A stretch of DNA of 6,034 nucleotides from Chloroflexota bacterium (GTDB lineage Bacteria > Chloroflexota > Anaerolineae > Anaerolineales > Villigracilaceae). Position 1 is the stretch's first letter. The number at the start of each line of letters is the position of its first letter. The position numbers and the translations under genes were made by a program. The notes below the pieces were generated by a model. That model searched no databases. It saw only the letters and a list, made by a program, of their open reading frames with translations, and was not told the DNA's origin. This document shows, in pieces, positions 1-5,672 of this stretch. The stretch covers positions 1 to 6,034 of the forward strand of contig JACPVD010000039.1 in NCBI GenBank assembly GCA_016191895.1, written 5' to 3'.

Positions 1-1177
1 ACGTCACGCGCAGGACGCCGTTTCCATAATCAGCGATCGGTTCGCCAATGGGAGTCCGCGATTCGACATCCCATAAAATGATCATTCCGTCGCGGCCCGC
101 CGAAGCGAGGGTTTTGCCATCCGGGCTAAAAGCCACATCGTAGACCCAATCGGAATGTCCTTTCAGGAATTCGCCATCCAGTTGGCCGGTTTTAACATCC
201 CATAACCCAATCATATGGTCCCAGCCGGCGGAGGCAATGAACGAACCATCCGGGCTAAAGGCCACCCTGCCAACATCGAACGTGTGCCCGGCAAAAACCT
301 GGCGCAATCGCGGGTTGGCATTTGCCAGGTCGAACATGGTTCCGCGCGTTTGCAGATTGTCGAACAGGCTTAATCCCTCGATGCCCAGCAGGGTGGAAAT
401 TCGAAAATCCTGGTCCCTCACGCCGAACGATTGGGCGGATAGTTGCCCTGCGCGGGCGATCACGGTCTGACGTTTCGCATCCGCCTCGCTGCGCCGCGCC
501 GCCTGCCATTGAAACACAGCGATAATTCCCAACAATACCGATACGATCAGGGCGGCAACTACGCCCCCAAGGATCGCCCGTTGGGCGCGAATCGCCTCCT
601 TGCGGCTGGCAAGGATATATTCTCCTTGCAAGGCAGTCGGTTCCGGGTTTTTGTGCGAGGCGCTGGCAAGGAATTGTTCGCCATCTGCCAGTTCCTTTCC
701 GCGCAGGATAAACGAACGATCACGGTTGTTCTTATTCCATTCCACCGCACGGAGTTGAATGCGCGTATGCCCCTTGACCCAATCCAGGTCGGTGTCGATC
801 GCATCGGAAAGGACTCGGAAGGCTTTTTCGAAATCTTCGCCCTTTTGCATATGCACCCAATTAATTCGCGCCAATTCAGGAGGGATATCCTTGGCGTCCA
901 CAGGCTTGTAAATAACGGGAAACATGCGTTTACCCATCTCCACAGCATAATCAAATTCTTTCCGGCACTCAACCGATTTGATCCACTCCGGGCTGATCAC
1001 GAATACAATCGACTCAGCGTCCCCGATTCCCTCCCTGATCTCGGCCATCCAATCAGATGCGGCGGGAATCGAATTCCAATCGGCCCAGGCGTCGCGATTC
1101 GATTCCTCCAGGGCAGCGTGTAATTTTTTCGCAAAGACCTCGTCGCGGCGGGAATAGGATATGAATACGTCTGTCAT
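1..1177 (-). CDS. Membrane-anchored TIR-domain WD40-repeat protein (3' part outside the window)
   Basis: The frame is open from the ATG at 1177 down to base 1, giving 392 complete codons with no stop, so the C-terminus lies outside the window. Residues 1-110 form a TIR domain. It opens with MTDVFISYSRRDEVFAKKL, has the SPEWIKSVECRKEF segment at 62-75, and E74 sits where the catalytic glutamate of NAD+-cleaving TIR domains is expected. Residues 128-195 are a charged linker of a kind I recall from other bacterial TIR-WD40 proteins. Residues 202-222 are one strong transmembrane helix, followed by an amphipathic stretch rich in A, R and E. WD40 repeats begin near residue 291. No P-loop or NACHT/STAND ATPase lies between TIR and WD40. 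An AGAGGT ribosome-binding site lies 3 nt before the ATG. By family the TIR would be a cytoplasmic NADase or scaffold and the propeller a ligand sensor. Immune function is inference; the domain calls are firm. Confidence 0.93.
   Translation of the reverse strand, partial: MTDVFISYSRRDEVFAKKLHAALEESNRDAWADWNSIPAASDWMAEIREGIGDAESIVFVISPEWIKSVECRKEFDYAVEMGKRMFPVIYKPVDAKDIPPELARINWVHMQKGEDFEKAFRVLSDAIDTDLDWVKGHTRIQLRAVEWNKNNRDRSFILRGKELADGEQFLASASHKNPEPTALQGEYILASRKEAIRAQRAILGGVVAALIVSVLLGIIAVFQWQAARRSEADAKRQTVIARAGQLSAQSFGVRDQDFRISTLLGIEGLSLFDNLQTRGTMFDLANANPRLRQVFAGHTFDVGRVAFSPDGSFIASAGWDHMIGLWDVKTGQLDGEFLKGHSDWVYDVAFSPDGKTLASAGRDGMIILWDVESRTPIGEPIADYGNGVLRVT
44..304 (-). repeat. Two tandem WD40 repeat units inside the TIR protein
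   Basis: Two consecutive units span about residues 292-332 and 333-378. Each has the GH dipeptide (297-298, 340-341), the VAFSPDG core (305-311, 348-354) and a terminal WD (326-327, 369-370). At DNA level the string ccatccgggctaaa recurs at 117-130 and 246-259, exactly 129 nt or 43 codons apart, the usual WD40 period. A third unit seems to begin at residue 382, but the window ends there. A complete propeller needs about seven blades, so most of the sensor domain is missing from this window. Confidence 0.9.
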
Positions 1178-1220
1178 TTGACCTCTAAAAGTTGGGTAAC
1201 CAATAAATCTAATATTCGGG

Positions 1221-1269
1221 CGATTATACCGTCCCTTTTCGCAATGGCCATAACCCGGCGGTATAATCG
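1221..1269. promoter_or_regulatory. Back-to-back divergent promoters in an 11-bp inverted repeat
   Basis: The arms cgattataccg (1221-1231) and cggtataatcg (1259-1269) are perfect reverse complements separated by 27 bp. Each contains a consensus TATAAT. The plus-strand box is 1262-1267, with TTCGCA at 1238-1243 as a 4/6 match to a -35 box (18-bp spacer). The minus-strand box is 1228-1223, with TGGCCA at 1250-1245 as a 4/6 match (16-bp spacer). The two -35 candidates lie side by side without overlap. Predicted transcripts would begin near 1274 (toward the methyltransferase operon) and 1217 (toward the TIR gene). The arms could also bind a regulator or form a stem. The repeat is seen directly; promoter function is inferred. 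Confidence 0.6.
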
Positions 1270-1366
1270 CGGAAGAATACCGGACAGGAAAATCATTGCC
1301 CGCCCCTGATTGCCCTGCGTTTTGTTTTGGGACAAAGAACGCCAATAAATCGGCGGGAACGGAATC

Positions 1367-2134
1367 ATGAAACTCAAAGGCACGGATATACTCGCGCAAC
1401 ATATCCCCGAATTGAATTCGGCGGGCGGCAGGACAAGACTTGCGCTCTACGCCGCGTTTCTGTTCGGCATGGTCGCTGCATACTTTGTCGCCACCGACCA
1501 AATCCCCACCTGGAGCATCGACAGTCAGATCGTTGTCATGGCGCTGGGGTTTCTCGTCCTCAGTCTCTTCTTTTCCCGCAAACAGGCATACAAACAAAAA
1601 TACGGCCAACTTGCCTACCGCAACGCCTTCGTCCATTACGCAATCCCCGGGCTCGCGCTGGTTTTCGGAGCAGTCGCCCATGCAGGATACATGAACGGAC
1701 CCATCATCCCGACCGGCTGGTGGTCACCCCTTCTTCCCGCGTTTGGATGGGTCATGTTGATCGTCGGCGGGGCATTGTGGATCCGAAGCGCCCTCGTTTT
1801 CGGCGCGGATAATCTCACATTGTTATACGTCTATCATCCCGAGGAAAGCCGTATTGTGAATACAAGCATCTACGGCATTCTGCGGCATCCGGTCTACGCG
1901 GGAGTGTTACGTGTGTGCATCGGGCTCGCCTTGATCAACGGAAACGCAAACGCGATCGCCTTTGCCATCCTTGCGCCGCTCGGCTTCAGCGGCTGGATTC
2001 GCCTTGTGGAAGAGAAGGAATTGATCGAACGCTTCGGGGAATCTTATCTCGAGCACCGCAGGCGCGTCCCTGCTTTTTGGCCGCGTCTGCAACATTTCCC
2101 CGCCTTCTTCAAATTTTTACGTTCGGGGAAATGA
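1367..2134 (+). CDS. Isoprenylcysteine carboxyl methyltransferase-like integral membrane protein
   Basis: The 255-residue protein has hydrophobic segments near 25-42, 54-69, 90-107, 122-140 and 180-207. The C-terminal third carries the signature of the ICMT/phospholipid-methyltransferase superfamily: YGILRHPVYAG at 169-179 (RHPxYxG), then EEKELIERFGESYLEHRRRVPAFWP at roughly 215-239, with the EE pair, FGxxY and VPxFxP. In this family the part binds S-adenosylmethionine and methylates a lipophilic acceptor at the membrane. The bacterial substrate is usually unknown, and prenyl-cysteine activity should not be assumed. It is the first gene of a three-gene operon, with 3 bp before the next start and the divergent promoter region upstream. 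The ribosome-binding site is weak (GGGAACGGA before the ATG), so the exact start is a little uncertain, but the first hydrophobic helix supports it. Confidence 0.82.
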   Translation: MKLKGTDILAQHIPELNSAGGRTRLALYAAFLFGMVAAYFVATDQIPTWSIDSQIVVMALGFLVLSLFFSRKQAYKQKYGQLAYRNAFVHYAIPGLALVFGAVAHAGYMNGPIIPTGWWSPLLPAFGWVMLIVGGALWIRSALVFGADNLTLLYVYHPEESRIVNTSIYGILRHPVYAGVLRVCIGLALINGNANAIAFAILAPLGFSGWIRLVEEKELIERFGESYLEHRRRVPAFWPRLQHFPAFFKFLRSGK

Positions 2135-2137
2135 ACC

Positions 2138-2620
2138 ATGCCCGTACTTCTCAAGCCGCCGTCCCTCCTGCTAAAGTTTCTCTTCAAGATGCCGGTTTAT
2201 TTCCACAAAATGGGATTCGCGGGCTGGGAGCGAATCGTCGGAGCACAATGGATGCTCATTACCACCCGGGGAAGGAAAACCGGCAAGCGCCGCGAAACAA
2301 TGGTCGATGTGATGGAGTACGATAAAATCACCGACACCTACTACATCGAAGTTGCGTATGGCTCCCGCGCCGATTGGTTTAAGAACATTCAAAACACGCC
2401 GGTATTCGAGGCGCAGGTTGGCAGAAGAAAATTTCATGCGCGCGCCGCCATGCTTTCCAGCGAAAACACGGCAGACATGCTGGTTCAGTTCTACCGCCGC
2501 AAACCAGCCTACACGCGATCGGTCATGGCGATGGTCGGGATGAAATTCACCAGCGAAAATGGCCTGCGCAACATTGCGGGCAAACTCACATTGTTATCCG
2601 TCAGACCGGAAAAGGGATGA
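2138..2620 (+). CDS. Deazaflavin (F420)-dependent oxidoreductase of the Ddn/nitroreductase type
   Basis: The 160-residue protein matches the small split-barrel F420H2-dependent quinone/nitro-reductase family (the Ddn-like, DUF385/TIGR00026 group). The diagnostic part is LITTRGRKTGKRRETM at 40-55, the basic loop that holds the cofactor phosphate tail. It is followed by YYIEVAYGSRADWFKNI (68-84), matching the family's G-x-x-x-x-W-x-x-N segment, and VGRRKFHARA (94-103). The N-terminal helix (about 1-27) is hydrophobic and basic, as in relatives that sit at the membrane. The family moves hydride from reduced F420 to quinones or other acceptors; the acceptor here is unknown. The start follows the upstream stop by 3 bp, with GGGGAA as ribosome-binding site. 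M18 is an alternative start but would remove the conserved helix. Use of F420 rather than a flavin is inferred from family membership. Confidence 0.85.
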   Translation: MPVLLKPPSLLLKFLFKMPVYFHKMGFAGWERIVGAQWMLITTRGRKTGKRRETMVDVMEYDKITDTYYIEVAYGSRADWFKNIQNTPVFEAQVGRRKFHARAAMLSSENTADMLVQFYRRKPAYTRSVMAMVGMKFTSENGLRNIAGKLTLLSVRPEKG

Positions 2621-2626
2621 ACGACG

Positions 2627-4009
2627 ATGCCCCAAAAAACGAATCCTGCAAACATCATCCTCGGCCCGATCATCGGCGGACTCTCGCACGACCGCGCCAA
2701 TCTTTGGGCGCGCACAAACAAGGCGTCAACATTGCACGCATGGATCGCAACAAACAAAAATGGAGCCAATGCAAAACTTGCGGGAAGAAAACGACTGCAA
2801 GACTCGACCGGCTTCGCAGGCATGGTGACTGTGACCGGGCTTTCGCCTTCCAAAAAATATTATTTCGCGTTCAGCCTCGACCCGCAACAGGTTCCGACAA
2901 AATCGGCCTTTTCCTCCTTTGAAACATTTCCCGCGCCCGGCAAGGTAAAGTCCTTTCGCTTTGGGTTTGGTTCCTGCTTCCTGCCGTTCACCGAAACGCC
3001 CGGCCTCGCCTTCAAACATATCCGCGAAAACCAACCAAACCTCGCCTTTCTCTTCATGCTCGGCGACCAGGTCTATGCAGACAATGTCAAACTGAACGGT
3101 CTTGGCCGCATCCCCGTTAATGAAGATGAATACCGCAGGGTATATCATCACGTCTGGTCGAACCTGCATCACCGCGAATTGCTTGCGCGGACTCCAACCT
3201 TCATGATCCTCGACGATCACGAAGTGGACAACGACTGGCATTGGACAGATCGCGAACTATCCAAACCCGGCACATCCTGGCTGACCAGACTTCTGCGCAA
3301 ATTAAACGGGCGGCCAAAGGAGGAACAACTACTCTCGCTTCCGCGGACCCGCGCCGCGCTCAAGGTCAACTGGGAGCATCAGGTCATGCATGGACCCAGG
3401 GCGTTATCTCCCAACGGGCCTCTCGCCTACGAATTCGAATACGGGGCATGCGCCTTCTTCATTATGGATACGCGCACACCGAGATTTATCAACACAGACG
3501 AGCGTCAAATGCTGGGAGACAAGCAGTGGAAGATGCTTGAGTTATGGCTGAAACGCGTCAAGGATACCCACCCGGTAAAGTTTATCGTCTCGTCGATTTC
3601 CATTTTGTCCGATATTTTCGGCGACATCACAAACGACCGCTGGACGGGCTTCGACGGGGAGCGCGAGCGTTTGTTTGCGCTGATTGCGAGGGAGAAAGCC
3701 GAAGGGATTCACTTTCTCACCGGCGACCTGCACACCGCGCACTCGATCTCCGCGGATGTCATTGCGCCAGACGGCGAAGCGATTCGCATCTGGGAGTTTT
3801 GCTCCTCCCCGTTCGAGCAAAAATCGTCCCTGCTTGCGCGGCTGATGGATTACCCCACCCGCAGTCCCACGCTTCGGAATCAAAAACGTCACTACGCGAT
3901 CAGCAGGTTCAATTACGGCGTGATCAACGTGGCCTACTCAAAAGGGAAAAAGCCGCGTGTGAGTTTTGAGTTGAACTACGAGAAAAATGGGGAGTGGATG
4001 AAAAGGTAA
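2627..4009 (+). CDS. PhoD-like alkaline phosphatase / metallophosphoesterase, no signal peptide
   Basis: The 460-residue protein has the two-part PhoD layout. An N-terminal beta-sandwich (about 8-103) opens with NIILGPIIGGLSHDRANLWA. The catalytic domain starts at FRFGFGSC (110-117). Metal-site motifs appear in order: GDQVYAD (146-152), DDHEVDND (196-203), DTRTPR (281-286) and TGDLHTAH (365-372). These give the Asp, Asn and His ligands expected of a two-metal phosphodiesterase/phosphomonoesterase. Typical PhoD enzymes are exported by the Tat system. This one has no twin-arginine motif and no hydrophobic leader, so it is predicted cytoplasmic. The ATG lies 6 bp after the preceding stop, with AAAAGGG about 10 nt upstream; an ATG at 2617 is in another frame. 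It is the last gene of the operon, and its 3' end overlaps the convergent yqeB-like gene. The substrate (phospholipid, nucleotide or other) cannot be told from sequence. Confidence 0.92.
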   Translation: MPQKTNPANIILGPIIGGLSHDRANLWARTNKASTLHAWIATNKNGANAKLAGRKRLQDSTGFAGMVTVTGLSPSKKYYFAFSLDPQQVPTKSAFSSFETFPAPGKVKSFRFGFGSCFLPFTETPGLAFKHIRENQPNLAFLFMLGDQVYADNVKLNGLGRIPVNEDEYRRVYHHVWSNLHHRELLARTPTFMILDDHEVDNDWHWTDRELSKPGTSWLTRLLRKLNGRPKEEQLLSLPRTRAALKVNWEHQVMHGPRALSPNGPLAYEFEYGACAFFIMDTRTPRFINTDERQMLGDKQWKMLELWLKRVKDTHPVKFIVSSISILSDIFGDITNDRWTGFDGERERLFALIAREKAEGIHFLTGDLHTAHSISADVIAPDGEAIRIWEFCSSPFEQKSSLLARLMDYPTRSPTLRNQKRHYAISRFNYGVINVAYSKGKKPRVSFELNYEKNGEWMKR

Positions 4010-4812
4010 TTCAATTCCCAATTTTGAACCGCCGTCAATACCCCTTCCGCAATTCGCGCGGGTCTTTCCCCAATCCCGGAGACCTGCGCGTTTTCCATGC
4101 GCGGATCGACCTCGATAATTTTTGTTTTCAATGAAACAGGCACGCCATCGCGCGTTAATCCGCGAAGAACGCCTGTGATCGGCGCGAGAATCGGGGCCGA
4201 TCCAATACGGGCAATTTCCTGATTCTCCATAACCGCATCGCCAATTTGAAGGGATGTATGGAATAGGCCGCCAACAGGCGCATACACATAGCGATCCCGC
4301 GCATGGCCGTCGATTTCACGCGGCTCGCCCTGCAACGGGTTGGTCGCTCCGCGCTCAATGATCATACCAAGCGAATCTCCCCAATTTGTTTCTATTGCAA
4401 CATCGACCGTTTCACCGGCAATAAAGTTTGGCCCCAAACCGATGGTAAATTCGGCGAGGCCGCGCTGAGATTCGGGTTGGGAATGTTTTCTCATCCGCGC
4501 ATCCACAAGAATTTGCAGACGAAGCAATTGCAAAAGCGAATCAAACTTGTCGATCATTACGGGGATGATCTGATGGGCGGAAAGCAATTTCCCAATTTGC
4601 GAGGACTCGTCTACAAGCCGCGCCTCTACGCCATCCAACACAGCCCGGCCGTCGAAGACCGCGTCTGCAAAGGACATTTTTCGCCGCGCGACTGTGGGCT
4701 GGGGATTTTCGTGAATAACAACAGCATACCCAGCCGTAAAAAGGGAATGCGCCACAGCCGACCCCACGTCGTTGACGCCGCGAATCAAGATCAAGGAATT
4801 GGGTACATTCAT
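3976..4812 (-). CDS. yqeB: YqeB/EF2563-family selenium-dependent molybdenum hydroxylase system protein
   Basis: The 278-residue protein begins with a Rossmann-like segment, LILIRGVNDVGSAVAHSL (7-24), and continues with AGYAVVIHENPQPTVARR (27-44), VDARM (103-107) and a GLGPNF-x-AGE-x-VDVAIETN stretch (125-143). The C-terminal part (about 174-238) looks like a small lipoyl/biotinyl-type barrel: YAPVGGLF, IGDAV, API-x-GVLRGL, VDPR. This order matches the YqeB/EF2563 family, which accompanies selenium-dependent molybdenum hydroxylases; its exact chemistry is not settled. The start chosen is the ATG at 4812, which overlaps the permease stop as ATGA and so indicates translational coupling. A TTG at 4830 would add six residues with no support. 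The usual family motif near the N-terminus is a glycine-rich GGGDLATG-type loop. Here it reads GVNDVGSA, a divergent version. No molybdenum hydroxylase gene is in the window. Confidence 0.85.
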   Translation of the reverse strand: MNVPNSLILIRGVNDVGSAVAHSLFTAGYAVVIHENPQPTVARRKMSFADAVFDGRAVLDGVEARLVDESSQIGKLLSAHQIIPVMIDKFDSLLQLLRLQILVDARMRKHSQPESQRGLAEFTIGLGPNFIAGETVDVAIETNWGDSLGMIIERGATNPLQGEPREIDGHARDRYVYAPVGGLFHTSLQIGDAVMENQEIARIGSAPILAPITGVLRGLTRDGVPVSLKTKIIEVDPRMENAQVSGIGERPARIAEGVLTAVQNWELNYLFIHSPFFS

Positions 4813-5558
4813 TTGAGGAAATTTATCCAATACGTTCCAACCGCGATCGTGAGAATCGCCCCCAACACCCGGCGGACTCCCGCGCCCGAAAATCTAACCG
4901 CCCCGAGTTGACTGCCGATCAACGCGCCAAGCAACCCGATCACCAACAGGGGAACTCCAAATTCGCCCAGGGAGAATGTGCCATTCACCAGCCGCCCAAC
5001 CAACCCGCTGATCGAATTGATGGCAATAAACCCGCCGGCAGATGCGGCGGCCTGTTTCGAGTCTCCCCATTGCATGAGAATGATCAGGGGCGAGAGGAAA
5101 ATTCCGCCGCCGATTCCGATCATGCCGGAGAGCAGGCCAATGCCCGCGCCGGCAAACAGGGCAACCCACAGCGGAATCGGATGCGGAGTCCAGTCTGGTT
5201 TTTCAGTTAATGTGGGAAACAAAATCATGCGAGCGGAGAGATACGTCAACACGCCATACAGCAAAATGGAATACGCCTGTTCCGAAATCTTCAACGTCCC
5301 GCCGATAAACGCCGCGGGGACGGATGTAATCAAAAACGGAATCAACAAACGCGGACGAAAATGCCCGGCACGATAATAACTCACAAAGGCGACGGTCGAC
5401 ACAAAAATATTCAACGCCAGCGCCGCGCTCGACATGACCCCGGCCGGAACGCCAAAACCATTCATGACAAGCAAATAACCCGACGCCCCCCCAAATCCCG
5501 CGCTTGAATATACCGCCGCCACGACAAATACCAATAAATAAAGAAGGGCGTTGTTCAA
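4809..5558 (-). CDS. TauE/SafE-family membrane permease (anion/sulfite exporter type)
   Basis: From the TTG at 5558 the protein is 249 residues, almost wholly hydrophobic, with about eight predicted helices in two related halves. The hallmark glycine-rich loop occurs twice: SSAGFGGASGYL (18-29) and SGMIGIGGGIFLSP (144-157), as expected from the internal duplication of TauE/SafE (PF01925). The family moves small anions such as sulfite, sulfoacetate or related thio-compounds; the substrate here is unknown. A longer reading begins at a TTG at 5621, but its extra 21 residues are non-conserved, mostly lie across the regulatory dyads, and include the inferred promoter. The 5558 TTG has AAAGAG 6 nt upstream and an AGGAG a little further out, and the sequence after it (NNALLYLLVF) enters the first helix directly. 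The stop codon shares ATGA with the yqeB-like start, so the two genes are coupled. Confidence 0.88.
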   Translation of the reverse strand: MNNALLYLLVFVVAAVYSSAGFGGASGYLLVMNGFGVPAGVMSSAALALNIFVSTVAFVSYYRAGHFRPRLLIPFLITSVPAAFIGGTLKISEQAYSILLYGVLTYLSARMILFPTLTEKPDWTPHPIPLWVALFAGAGIGLLSGMIGIGGGIFLSPLIILMQWGDSKQAAASAGGFIAINSISGLVGRLVNGTFSLGEFGVPLLVIGLLGALIGSQLGAVRFSGAGVRRVLGAILTIAVGTYWINFLK

Positions 5559-5581
5559 CTGTTTCTCTTTCTCCTTCGACA

Positions 5582-5657
5582 ATTGTACCAATGCGCAAGC
5601 CATCGCACAAAGAACTGACAAACGTCAGGTTTCAATCAAGGCGCATATTGGTACAAT
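5582..5657. promoter_or_regulatory. Divergent promoter/operator region between the permease and ACR3 genes
   Basis: An 11-bp perfect inverted repeat, attgtaccaat (5582-5592) and attggtacaat (5647-5657), flanks the gap. Each arm is itself a dyad of form ATTG-N3-CAAT. Just inside the arms atgcgc (5591-5596) and gcgcat (5641-5646) extend the symmetry with a 2-bp shift. Between them lies a second dyad, ctgacaaacgtcag (5615-5628), centred within 2 bp of the outer repeat's centre. Read outward, each arm gives TGGTACAAT, an extended -10 element (TGn plus a 5/6 TATAAT match); no good -35 was found. Transcripts would start near 5664 and 5575, almost on the ribosome-binding sites. The arms may therefore instead be operators for a dimeric regulator, possibly of the ArsR type given the exporter. 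The symmetry is certain; the function is inferred. Confidence 0.5.
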
Positions 5658-5672
5658 GAACCTGGAGGCAAC

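Noticed and set aside
443..1123. A 226-codon open frame on the plus strand
   Set aside because: It lies wholly antisense to the TIR-WD40 gene, whose frame gives clear domain motifs. The plus-strand product has no recognisable family features.
1200..1351. A 10-bp direct repeat ccaataaatc at 1200-1209 and 1332-1341 or nearby
   Set aside because: It is short and AT-rich, with no matching context, and is likely by chance; it was not treated as an attachment site or operator.
1174..1383. A 69-codon minus-strand frame ending in an ATGA overlap with the TIR start
   Set aside because: It would begin inside the methyltransferase gene and run across the divergent promoter region. The product is low in recognisable features. 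The ATGA overlap is noted, but the TIR gene has its own AGAGGT site.
2726..3241. A 171-codon minus-strand frame
   Set aside because: It is opposite the PhoD-like gene, whose metal-binding motifs fix the real frame.
4010..4100. A possible terminator after the phosphatase gene
   Set aside because: There are only weak GC-rich stems and no U-tract, and the sequence codes for the YqeB-like C-terminus.
4303..4911. A 202-codon plus-strand frame
   Set aside because: It is antisense to the YqeB-like gene and the permease end, with no family resemblance; it is a codon-bias shadow.
5559..5621. An extra 21 codons at the permease N-terminus from a TTG at 5621
   Set aside because: This stretch crosses the dyads and the inferred promoter, is not hydrophobic in the way a first helix would be, and the TTG at 5558 fits the family start better.
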